Below are positions 36,362 to 43,810 of a stretch of DNA of 64,000 nt, piece after piece. Below the pieces are notes generated by a model. It was not told the DNA's origin. It searched no databases and saw nothing but the letters and a program-made list of their open reading frames with translations. Source of the DNA: Arenibacter hampyeongensis (GTDB lineage Bacteria; Bacteroidota; Bacteroidia; Flavobacteriales; Flavobacteriaceae). The position numbers and the translations under genes were made by a program. Numbering within the stretch: the first letter of the stretch is position 1; each line of letters starts with the position of its first letter. The DNA lies in assembly GCF_002909255.1 (NCBI RefSeq), contig NZ_PIOB01000002.1:310001-374000 (forward strand). The letters are read 5' to 3'.

Positions 36362-37261
36362 ATGAACAACGTTAAAAGTAACTTTAGCATCAAGGACCTT
36401 GAAAATCTCTCTGGCATAAAGGCCCATACTATTAGAATATGGGAAAAGCGTTACAATCTTTTTCAACCGAACAGAACGGATACCAACATAAGGTGTTACA
36501 ATATAGAGAACCTTCAAAAACTGCTTAACGTTACGTTTCTCTATAATAACGGTTATAAAATTTCCAAGATATCGCAACTTGGAGGGGATAAAATTCCGAA
36601 GGTTGTGAGAGATTTGGTTTCAGAACAAAGTAACAACGGACATGTTTTAAATTCCTTTAAAATGTCCATGATGAATTTTGACCAAGCCCTGTTCTTCAAA
36701 ACTTATAACGAGCTATTAAAAGAAAAATCTTTTAGGAATATTTTCTATGAAGATTTTATCCCCTTTTTACATGAATTGGGCCTACTTTGGCAGACAGATA
36801 CCATAACGCCCTCCCACGAACATTTTATATGCGCCTTGATAAAGCAAAAGATTTTGGTGAATACTGAAAAATTGCAAATTAATACGCACACCAAAACCTG
36901 CAAAACCTTTGTACTGTATCTTCCTGATAACGAAATTCATGAGTTGGGCCTAATGTTTCTCAATCATGAAATCCTATCAAAAGGATATCAGGCTATTTTT
37001 CTTGGACAAAGTATCCCAATATATAGTTTAAAGGATTTAAAGCCTCTATATGACAATATTGTATTCGTTTCCTATTTTACAGTTCAACCGGGCAAAGATA
37101 ATATAATGTCATATCTCAAAGATTTTCATGATTTGCTATTGGCAGACAATACCTCAGAGCTATGGCTATTGGGCAAAATGCTTAAGGAAATAAACCAAGG
37201 AGATTTGCCCAAGTCTATAGTTCCTTTTTCCAAAATTGAAGAATTGGTAAAAAAGCTTTAG
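36362..37261 (+). CDS. MerR-family regulator with cobalamin-binding domain (CarH/LitR-like photoreceptor type)
   Basis: The product has 299 residues from ATG 36362, which gives the usual short leader before the HTH. A MerR HTH (about residues 8-75; KAHTIRIWEKRYNLFQPNRT) is followed by a helical B12-binding 2 domain with the W-x9-E-H motif (W, QTDTITPSH, EH) and a B12-binding Rossmann domain with E-x-H-x-x-G (NEIHELG), a slight variant of D-x-H-x-x-G. In CarH/LitR these residues hold adenosylcobalamin, and light breaks the cofactor and releases DNA. The sequence therefore suggests a functional light or B12 sensor. Two following operons share a dyad that could be its operator. Binding of B12 is inferred from motifs. 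Confidence 0.85.
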   Translation: MNNVKSNFSIKDLENLSGIKAHTIRIWEKRYNLFQPNRTDTNIRCYNIENLQKLLNVTFLYNNGYKISKISQLGGDKIPKVVRDLVSEQSNNGHVLNSFKMSMMNFDQALFFKTYNELLKEKSFRNIFYEDFIPFLHELGLLWQTDTITPSHEHFICALIKQKILVNTEKLQINTHTKTCKTFVLYLPDNEIHELGLMFLNHEILSKGYQAIFLGQSIPIYSLKDLKPLYDNIVFVSYFTVQPGKDNIMSYLKDFHDLLLADNTSELWLLGKMLKEINQGDLPKSIVPFSKIEELVKKL

Positions 37262-37485
37262 TCCACATTATATTGATGTAAAATTACATACATATCCAAC
37301 ATTGCTTTCCAAAAATTATTAGCGTTATAAGCGGTTATTCTTACATTAAGAACACTCCAGATTTAAATCAAGGGGTTAAAACCTGATTTCGGCCAATACT
37401 TGAGCCTGTATACATTTATGGGGAATCGCTTTTGGTCTAAAAAGCCCACAATAAACCACCAAATTCCAAAATCACGTTAAATTTT

Positions 37486-37527
37486 GTTTAATATTTAAAA
37501 CAAAAGGTTAAACATTTTGTATCTTGT
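37486..37527 (+). promoter_or_regulatory. operator-like dyad GTTTAA-N16-TTAAAC and -7 box before TetR operon
   Basis: GTTTAA at 37486-37491, 16 bp, and TTAAAC at 37508-37513 are reverse complements. ATTTTG and a -7-like box TATCTTGT (37520-37527) follow, 19 bp before ATG 37546. An extra GTTAAA lies at 37476-37481. No -33 TTG is at the usual distance, so activation or a weak core promoter is possible. The same dyad with the same spacing occurs at 41045. Confidence 0.65.
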
Positions 37528-37545
37528 GCTATACAATCCAAAGTC

Positions 37546-38202
37546 ATGGCAAAAAAGAAAACAATTTCAGAAAACGACATCATTTCAACATACATGGATT
37601 TTGTTCTTGAACATAATGAAAACCCAAAATCGGTCTACGCCTTTGCAAAAGCCTACAACTTTGAAGAATCTAAATTTTATCAATTTTTTGGTTCTTTTGA
37701 AGCTATTGAGAAACATGTTTTTAAAGCTTTTTTCGACAATACACTTTCTGTTATGGAGAAAAGCGATGATTACAAATCTTTCGATGCCCGAAATAAACTA
37801 TTGAGTTTCTACTTCACTTTTTTTGAAAATTTGACTGCCAATAGAAGTTATGTAGTTTATGCACTGGATAGGCATAAAAACGGTCTAAAAAGATTAACCA
37901 TATTGTCGGAACTAAAAAAGAGTTTTACCGCCTACATTGAAGGTCTGGACATAAAAACTCTTGAAATTAAACAAGAGCAAATAGATAAAATTCAGCGGCG
38001 AGCGCTTCAAGAATCGGCTTGGCTGCAATTACTCTTGACCATGAAATTCTGGATAGACGACACCTCCTCCTCTTTTGAAAAGACCGATATTTTTATAGAG
38101 AAATCGGTCAACACTAGTTTTGATATTTTAAATATAGCTCCTCTTAAAAGTGTGATCGACTTTGGAAAATTCATTTTCAAGGAAAGGATGCACACGAATT
38201 AA
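37546..38202 (+). CDS. TetR-family regulator
   Basis: The product has 218 residues. The N-terminal region (about 8-60; ISENDIISTYMDFVLEHNENPKSV, then FAKAYNFEESKFYQFFGSFEAIE) has the length and helix pattern of a TetR HTH, with Phe residues in the recognition helix as in flavobacterial relatives. The rest is a helical ligand/dimer domain. It is the first gene of a unit with an ABC1 kinase gene (8 bp gap) and an NAD(P)-binding gene. Its promoter carries the GTTTAA/TTAAAC dyad, placing it under the putative MerR regulator. What it controls is not evident. Confidence 0.75.
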   Translation: MAKKKTISENDIISTYMDFVLEHNENPKSVYAFAKAYNFEESKFYQFFGSFEAIEKHVFKAFFDNTLSVMEKSDDYKSFDARNKLLSFYFTFFENLTANRSYVVYALDRHKNGLKRLTILSELKKSFTAYIEGLDIKTLEIKQEQIDKIQRRALQESAWLQLLLTMKFWIDDTSSSFEKTDIFIEKSVNTSFDILNIAPLKSVIDFGKFIFKERMHTN

Positions 38203-38210
38203 AATCCAAA

Positions 38211-39524
38211 ATGAAATCAATAGACAATATACCTGTTTCAAAAATTCATCGTGCCTCAAAATTAGTGTCCACCGGCGCTCGTGTTGGGGTTAATTATCTC
38301 AAGTACTACGGCGATAAAATTACCAAAACCGAAATTGAGGCTAGGACACGACTCAATGAAAACAATGCCGAGGATATTTATGACAGCCTTAAACTACTTA
38401 AAGGAAGTGCCCTTAAAGTGGCTCAAATGTTAAGTATGGAAAAAAGCATAATGCCCCAAGCGTATGTAGAAAAATTTTCCTTGGCTCAGTTTTCCGTACC
38501 ACCCTTGTCGCCCCCTTTGGTACTTAAAACCTTTAAAAAATATTTTGGCAAATTGCCAAATGAATTATTTGATTCCTTCAACACAACTTCAGTAAACGCC
38601 GCTAGCATTGGACAAGTCCATGAGGCAGTAAAAGATGGGAAAAAACTCGCTGTGAAAATCCAATATCCTGGAGTTGCCGAGAGTATAGCATCCGATTTAG
38701 CCTTGGTTAAACCCATTGCTATTAAAATGTTTAACATAAAAGGTAAAGACTCCGACAAGTACTTTAAGGAAGTTGAAGGAAAACTATTTGAGGAAACAAA
38801 TTATGTTTTGGAAATGAAACAGAGCAAGGAAATTGTGAAGTCCTGCTCCTTTATTCCCAATCTTTTGTTTCCTCAATATTATGAAGAACTATCCTCTGAT
38901 CGTTTTATTACTATGGACTATATGAAAGGAGAACACCTTTCTGAATTTACGGCCTACAATACCGATCAATCAAAAGCAAATAAATTAGGGCAAGCACTTT
39001 GGGATTTTTATATGTTCCAAATACATAATTTAAGAAAAGTACATGCAGATCCACATCCAGGAAATTTCTTGGTGTCCGAGGAAGGTGAATTGATCGCATT
39101 GGATTTTGGCTGCATAAAGACTATTCCCAATGAATTCTATATCCCCTACTTTGAACTGGCCAAACCAGAAAGTATAAGTGATCATAATTTTTTTGTATCT
39201 AAATTATACGAACTGGAAATTTTGCGTGAGGACGATTCTAAGGAAGAAACCGAATTTTTTACAAGTATGTTCCATGAATTGTTGAGCCTTTTCACCCAAC
39301 CGTTTCATGTAGAAACCTTTGACTTTTCGGATGGGGAATTCTTCGGAAAAATCACCGAACTTGGACAACGTTATTCTAAAAGTACCGAATTGCGAAAAAT
39401 GAATGGCAATAGAGGTTCCAAGCATTTTATTTATATCAACAGGACGTTTTTTGGATTATATAACCTCATGTTCGATTTAAAAGCCAACAATATCAAGATC
39501 AATAATTTTATTGACTTGCAATAA
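38211..39524 (+). CDS. AarF/ABC1/UbiB-family atypical kinase
   Basis: The product has 437 residues. It has the ABC1 (UbiB-like) signature regions: K-V-A-Q at 69-72 (the family's KxGQ motif, here with Ala), KIQYPGVAESI, catalytic loop HADPHPGNFLV, and metal-binding LDFGCIKTI. Family members are atypical kinases or ATPases that support ubiquinone or other isoprenoid lipid metabolism and stress tolerance. Flavobacteria use menaquinone, so the target is not obvious. The gene starts 8 bp after the TetR gene and shares its promoter. In a light-stress setting it might protect membrane quinones or lipids; this is inference. Confidence 0.88.
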   Translation: MKSIDNIPVSKIHRASKLVSTGARVGVNYLKYYGDKITKTEIEARTRLNENNAEDIYDSLKLLKGSALKVAQMLSMEKSIMPQAYVEKFSLAQFSVPPLSPPLVLKTFKKYFGKLPNELFDSFNTTSVNAASIGQVHEAVKDGKKLAVKIQYPGVAESIASDLALVKPIAIKMFNIKGKDSDKYFKEVEGKLFEETNYVLEMKQSKEIVKSCSFIPNLLFPQYYEELSSDRFITMDYMKGEHLSEFTAYNTDQSKANKLGQALWDFYMFQIHNLRKVHADPHPGNFLVSEEGELIALDFGCIKTIPNEFYIPYFELAKPESISDHNFFVSKLYELEILREDDSKEETEFFTSMFHELLSLFTQPFHVETFDFSDGEFFGKITELGQRYSKSTELRKMNGNRGSKHFIYINRTFFGLYNLMFDLKANNIKINNFIDLQ

Positions 39525-39564
39525 TAAGTTGTTCTTAAACAATATATCTAATTTAATGTAATAG

Positions 39565-40989
39565 ATGAAAATTCTCGTAACTGGTGCAACAGGGTATATC
39601 GGAAAACGATTGATCCCCATTTTAATCAACGAAGGTCATCATGTGGTCTGTGCCGTAAGAGATAAATTAAGAGCTGACAAAAATTATCTTGAAGATGAAC
39701 ACATCACTATAGTTGAGGCAGATTTTTTAAAGCAAGACACGCTAAATAATATTCCTAAAGATATTGATGTAGCCTATTATTTAATCCACTCAATGTCTAA
39801 CTCTTCCAACAACTTTGAACGCTTGGAAGCAGTTTGTGCGGCTAATTTCAAGTCCTATTTTTCATCTACCCAATTAAAACAGGTGATTTATTTAAGTGGC
39901 ATAACCAACGATGAGCAACTTTCCAAACATTTACAATCCAGGAAAAATGTAGAAGATATTTTGGCTTCGGATTCATATGGCCTTACCATCTTAAAGGCAG
40001 GTATCATCGTGGGATCAGGAAGTTCATCCTTTGAGATTATTAGGGACTTAGTAGAAAAATTACCTGTCATGGTAGCGCCAAAATGGCTCAATACCAAAAC
40101 ACAACCATTGGCGGTAAGGGATGTCTTGGCGTTTTTATCACGAGCAAAGGGTAAAAAAGAGTTTTTCAACACTTCATATGATATTTTTGGTCCCGAAATT
40201 TTGACCTATAAGCAAATGCTCTTGGAGTTTGCAAAGATAAGGGACCTAAAGCGCTATATCTTAACGGTGCCGGTTATGACTCCAAAACTTTCTTCGTATT
40301 GGCTGTATTTTGTTACCTCCACCTCCTACAAATTGGCAACAGCACTAGTAGATAGTATGGGAGTCCAAATTGTTGGGAAACCAAGCAATATAAATCAACT
40401 TCTGGAGGTGAAACCAATAACCTACAAAGAAGCTGTGGAATTGGCTTTTGAGAAAATTGAACAAAACAGCATTGTATCAAGTTGGAAAGATTCCATGGTA
40501 AGTAGTGGCCGCTTAAAGAATAGTCTGCACAAATATATTAATGTACCCAAATACGGATGCTTTAAAGACTATAAAGAACGTAAAGTCCAAAATGAGAAAG
40601 ATACCATCAAAAAAATCTGGTCCATTGGAGGCACGACAGGTTGGTATTACGGAAACTTTCTATGGAAAATAAGGGGTTACCTAGACAAACTAGTAGGCGG
40701 TATTGGATTACGTCGTGGTAGAACCCATAATTCCGAATTGGATGCGGGAGACGCCCTTGATTTTTGGCGCGTGATTTTCAGTGATAAAAAAGAAAAAAAA
40801 CTATTGCTCTATGCCGAAATGAAGCTGCCGGGAGAGGCTTGGCTGGAATTCAAAATTGATGAAGGTCTACTTAAACAAACTGCAACCTTTAGGCCGCGTG
40901 GACTTGCTGGCCGTTTGTATTGGTACAGCGTATATCCTTTCCACGGTTTTATCTTCACTGGATTGATCAATAAACTCGTTTCCAAATAG
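39565..40989 (+). CDS. NAD(P)-binding SDR-like protein with C-terminal DUF2867
   Basis: The product has 474 residues. Residues 1 to about 300 form an atypical, extended Rossmann domain starting KILVTGATGYIG (2-13), of the NAD(P)H-binding YbjT-like type. The C-terminal part (about 320-474; GGTTGWYYG, RGRTHNSELDAGDALDFWRV, MKLPGEAWLEF) matches DUF2867, and this two-domain form is a known family of unknown function. It follows the ABC1 kinase by 40 bp and ends the operon. Redox or quinone chemistry is plausible from the company it keeps, but no substrate is known. Confidence 0.82.
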   Translation: MKILVTGATGYIGKRLIPILINEGHHVVCAVRDKLRADKNYLEDEHITIVEADFLKQDTLNNIPKDIDVAYYLIHSMSNSSNNFERLEAVCAANFKSYFSSTQLKQVIYLSGITNDEQLSKHLQSRKNVEDILASDSYGLTILKAGIIVGSGSSSFEIIRDLVEKLPVMVAPKWLNTKTQPLAVRDVLAFLSRAKGKKEFFNTSYDIFGPEILTYKQMLLEFAKIRDLKRYILTVPVMTPKLSSYWLYFVTSTSYKLATALVDSMGVQIVGKPSNINQLLEVKPITYKEAVELAFEKIEQNSIVSSWKDSMVSSGRLKNSLHKYINVPKYGCFKDYKERKVQNEKDTIKKIWSIGGTTGWYYGNFLWKIRGYLDKLVGGIGLRRGRTHNSELDAGDALDFWRVIFSDKKEKKLLLYAEMKLPGEAWLEFKIDEGLLKQTATFRPRGLAGRLYWYSVYPFHGFIFTGLINKLVSK

Positions 40990-41044
40990 AACATTTTTAT
41001 ATAGTAATAGCCTATACTGTCATAAGCAAATAATATCCAATTCT

Positions 41045-41086
41045 GTTTAACAAATTTTTACATTTCTTAAACGTTTTGTAACTTTG
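41045..41086 (+). promoter_or_regulatory. operator-like dyad GTTTAA-N16-TTAAAC and -7 box before second stress unit
   Basis: GTTTAA (41045-41050), 16 bp, TTAAAC (41067-41072), then GTTTTG and a perfect -7 box TAACTTTG (41079-41086), 19 bp before ATG 41106. Spacing to the -7 box equals that at 37486-37527 exactly. As there, a -33 TTG is missing. Confidence 0.7.
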
Positions 41087-41105
41087 ATAACAGGGTTAAA
41101 TCAAG

Positions 41106-41537
41106 ATGATTTTAGAAACTTCACATAAAAACAAAGGCATTTCCTTACTTATCAATGATGTTGTAGGGAAGCCTTTCAGTTTTATAAAAATCATAAAAAT
41201 GAAAGGGTGCAGTTCTAAAAGAATGATTATCGAAGATTCCAGTCCCAATTTGAAAGCCTACCAAAACCGGGCCAATGACCCTACCTATGCAAATATAGAA
41301 TTACGCCCCTTGGGAATCCTAATAAGAATTATAAAAGGCCTGAGCAATTTTACTTGGGTAATTCCCTATTATCAATTGGTTATTTACAAAAGTAACAACA
41401 GCCATATATATTCTCAAGGACGTTTTATTCGATTTAGGGCAGACAAGAACTTCGAAGGGAACAAGGACTTCTTTCAGAAGCTTATGGATCAAAAAGAAAA
41501 GTATGAGGCCAAATTTGGTTATCTAAATTTTAAATGA
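41106..41537 (+). CDS. hypothetical small protein
   Basis: The product has 143 residues. It is basic and mixed alpha/beta, with a conserved-looking centre LRPLGILIRIIKGLSNFTWVIPYYQLVIYK and a charged C-terminus. No transmembrane segment, signal peptide or catalytic motif is clear, and I do not recognise the family. It is the first gene after the second GTTTAA/TTAAAC dyad, so it is likely part of the same stress regulon as the SDR and glutathione peroxidase genes downstream. A 271-bp gap separates it from the next small gene, so that gene may have its own promoter. Confidence 0.65.
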   Translation: MILETSHKNKGISLLINDVVGKPFSFIKIIKMKGCSSKRMIIEDSSPNLKAYQNRANDPTYANIELRPLGILIRIIKGLSNFTWVIPYYQLVIYKSNNSHIYSQGRFIRFRADKNFEGNKDFFQKLMDQKEKYEAKFGYLNFK

Positions 41538-41808
41538 TCAATAACGAAAGGGTATTGATTATACTATTGAAATGGCCTCGGAATATAGAATGCCCTTTGA
41601 AACCATTGAAAATTAGTTTTCAATTTCTAAACTGGAGGAAATATAACTGATGCATTGGGAAATACGGCCAAGTAGTTTTAAAAGGTGGAGTTCACGTATT
41701 AATGGTCGGACTACCAAACACCAATAATTAAGAACGTTTGGCAAAGTGCGCTTTAAACGCACAATACAAAAATATCGGAATTACAGAACAATCTTAAAAA
41801 TTAATAAT

Positions 41809-42039
41809 ATGGATCTCATAAACGAAGCATTGGAATTTGAACAAAGAAAACTAAAATCGCTTTCAACTAGTGACAGGATTGAAATTTCACGAAAAGCAAA
41901 AGCATTAATTTTGGGCTTGAACGAAATCTATAAGAGCAAAAAAGACGATAAGATCATGGAGATCATGAAACGCCTTACCGCCATTAAACGGAAAGTAGAA
42001 AAAAGATTAAAGGGCAGGCCCTTGATTTCCAATACATAA
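41809..42039 (+). CDS. hypothetical small helical protein
   Basis: The product has 76 residues from ATG 41809; a longer frame from 41746 is less likely because its extra residues are unlike a protein start. It is highly charged and fully helical by pattern (EALEFEQRKLKSLSTSDRIE, KIMEIMKRLTAIKRKVEKRL). Similar short proteins occur beside SDR and photolyase-type genes in flavobacteria, as I recall. It lies 12 bp before the SDR gene, so cotranslation is likely. No function can be assigned. Confidence 0.6.
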   Translation: MDLINEALEFEQRKLKSLSTSDRIEISRKAKALILGLNEIYKSKKDDKIMEIMKRLTAIKRKVEKRLKGRPLISNT

Positions 42040-42051
42040 GACATCCTTAAA

Positions 42052-42735
42052 ATGAGAACAGTAGTTATCATTGGAGGCAGCAAAGGGATAGGTAATGCTA
42101 TTCTTGAAACTTTGGTTGATTCCCATAATATAGTCAACATTAGTAGGTCCGTTCCTAAACAGACCCACTCCAATTTAACACATTTCAATTGTGATATACT
42201 TAAGGACGAATTACCAGAAATTACGGCTATGGATGCCTTGGTATACTGTCCAGGAAGTATCAATTTAAAACCTATTGGCCGATTAAGCTTGGAAGACTTT
42301 AGGGAAGACTTTGAAATAAATGTTATTGGGGCAGTAAAGGTTATTCAAAAGTATTTGAACGTATTAAAAAAAGGCGAACGGCCCTCGGTTTTACTCTTTA
42401 GCACGGTAGCTTCCAAATTAGGTATGCCTTACCACGCCAGTATTGCCACGGCCAAATCCGGTGTGGAAGGACTGGTAAAATCCTTGGGTGCGGAATTGGC
42501 ACCAACCTTACGCATAAATGCCATTGCACCTACGGTTACAGATACGCAATTGGCTTCAAAGCTTCTGCGCAACGATAAGATGATCGAAAATATTAAGGAC
42601 CGACATCCGTTAAAAAAATTCCTAAATCCTAAGGAGGTAGCAGATACGGCAGAATTTTTATTATCGGACAAAGCCTCCTCTTTCTCGGGACAAATCTTTG
42701 AAATGGACTGCGGAATAGTAACTTTTAAAATTTAA
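42052..42735 (+). CDS. SDR family protein lacking the catalytic Tyr
   Basis: The product has 227 residues. The nucleotide-binding motif GGSKGIG (8-14) is intact and Lys135 is present, but the position of the catalytic Tyr, four residues before that Lys, is Ile131 (HASIATAKSG). Ser117/Thr118 is at the normal distance. The reaction may use another residue such as Tyr127, or the protein may bind NAD(P) without classical activity. It follows the small helical gene by 12 bp and precedes glutathione peroxidase by 3 bp, so all three are coupled. A role in redox protection is inferred from the operon. Confidence 0.8.
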   Translation: MRTVVIIGGSKGIGNAILETLVDSHNIVNISRSVPKQTHSNLTHFNCDILKDELPEITAMDALVYCPGSINLKPIGRLSLEDFREDFEINVIGAVKVIQKYLNVLKKGERPSVLLFSTVASKLGMPYHASIATAKSGVEGLVKSLGAELAPTLRINAIAPTVTDTQLASKLLRNDKMIENIKDRHPLKKFLNPKEVADTAEFLLSDKASSFSGQIFEMDCGIVTFKI

Positions 42736-42738
42736 TGT

Positions 42739-43278
42739 ATGAATCCGTTCAAAATATTTGCGGCAACTCTATTCTCGGGTCCAAAACCTGCAGAAAAGCT
42801 AGATTTGCAAACCCTACATCACATCAATTTAAATGACTTAAGCAGTAGGCCTATACACCTCAAGGACTTTGAAGGAAAGCATGTTTTATTTGTAAACGTA
42901 GCATCAAAATGCGGCTTTACTCCCCAATACAAGGAACTACAAGAACTTCATGAAGCCTATAAAAACAAATTGGTGGTCATAGGATTGCCATGCAATCAGT
43001 TTGGGGGCCAGGAACCTGGCAAGGCTAAAGACATTGAGGTGTTTTGTGAAGTGAACTACGGGGTAAAATTCCTCATAACTGAAAAGCTTGATGTGAAAGG
43101 CAAAAACCAGCATCCCGTGTATCGATGGCTTACGAACAAAGCTTTAAACGGTGTTAAAAATTCGACGGTAAAATGGAATTTTCAAAAATATCTTGTGGAC
43201 GACAAAGGAATTTTAATCGATTATTTTTTCTCAAATATCAGTCCCATGAGTACTAAGATTACAAAATATTTAAAATAA
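42739..43278 (+). CDS. glutathione peroxidase family (thiol peroxidase)
   Basis: The product has 179 residues. Catalytic Cys58 lies in NVASKCGFTPQY, with Gln87 in LPCNQFGGQEPG and Trp in VKWNFQKYLVD completing the tetrad; Cys85 may be the resolving residue. It is a Cys form, not a selenoprotein. Enzymes of this type in bacteria usually use thioredoxin to reduce lipid and hydrogen peroxides. The first ~20 residues are weakly hydrophobic without a clear signal peptide, so it is probably cytoplasmic or loosely membrane-linked. It sits at the end of the dyad-controlled unit and fits a photo-oxidative stress role. Confidence 0.9.
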   Translation: MNPFKIFAATLFSGPKPAEKLDLQTLHHINLNDLSSRPIHLKDFEGKHVLFVNVASKCGFTPQYKELQELHEAYKNKLVVIGLPCNQFGGQEPGKAKDIEVFCEVNYGVKFLITEKLDVKGKNQHPVYRWLTNKALNGVKNSTVKWNFQKYLVDDKGILIDYFFSNISPMSTKITKYLK

Positions 43279-43433
43279 TGGTCATGTTCGGAATATTCAA
43301 AAATAAATCCAAATAAGAAAAGTATAACGGCCTTATGAAGGAATGGCATACACTTTCTAGTATCCATAAAGCGGAAAGCCACAAAAAATATGTAGAAGCG
43401 CAGGAAGTTTTGGAAGAACTCGTGGCCATGTAA
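43278..43433 (+). pseudogene. broken small gene resembling Lacal_2735-family proteins
   Basis: ATG at 43284 (or 43278, overlapping the peroxidase stop) reads MFGIFKNKSK, then an in-frame TAA at 43314-43316. The same frame continues EKYNGLMKEWHTLSSIHKAE and on to TAA at 43431-43433. As recalled, intact flavobacterial Lacal_2735-family proteins begin MFGxFKKKS and continue EKL..YKKLL.EAH.LS, so the two pieces line up as one ~50-residue gene with a short deletion plus a nonsense codon. The position right after the peroxidase gene fits a former last gene of the operon. A sequencing error is the main alternative. Confidence 0.6.
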
Positions 43434-43631
43434 ATTAATTGAACCCAACAGTCTATTTTCCTTGAACAAAACAATTTCAAAGCATCACATAATAATTTGG
43501 CCAAGCATCTGCTACAACCGCTTCCTAAAACTCTTCTCGCCCAATATCTTTAAATCGCCAATTATTGCCCTTTCCATTTCCCTTTCATTGATTTTTTCCC
43601 TAGGTTACAAAAGAATCGTGTTTTATACCCC

Positions 43632-43760
43632 ATGACCAATTCTGATTTTTTAATGTATTTTAAATTCACAATGGCCTTGGCCACAATTTTCCTTTCCATT
43701 ATTTCTTTAAGTAAATCCAAAGGTCAGATGGACAGCGACTCCAATAAAAAATTACCGTAA
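43632..43760 (+). CDS. possible 42-residue single-span peptide
   Basis: The gap 43434-43810 holds no long gene. A short frame from ATG 43632 to TAA 43760 would encode a peptide with one hydrophobic segment (FTMALATIFLSIISL, about residues 12-26) and a polar tail. There is no Shine-Dalgarno site, promoter or homology recalled. It could be a chance frame. Confidence 0.2.
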   Translation: MTNSDFLMYFKFTMALATIFLSIISLSKSKGQMDSDSNKKLP

Positions 43761-43810
43761 ATATTATATCTTTAGAACTGATAGTATTCAAACTAATTAA
43801 TTCAGAATAG

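Noticed and set aside
42739-43278. Selenocysteine glutathione peroxidase
   Set aside because: The catalytic codon encodes Cys (Cys58), with no in-frame TGA.
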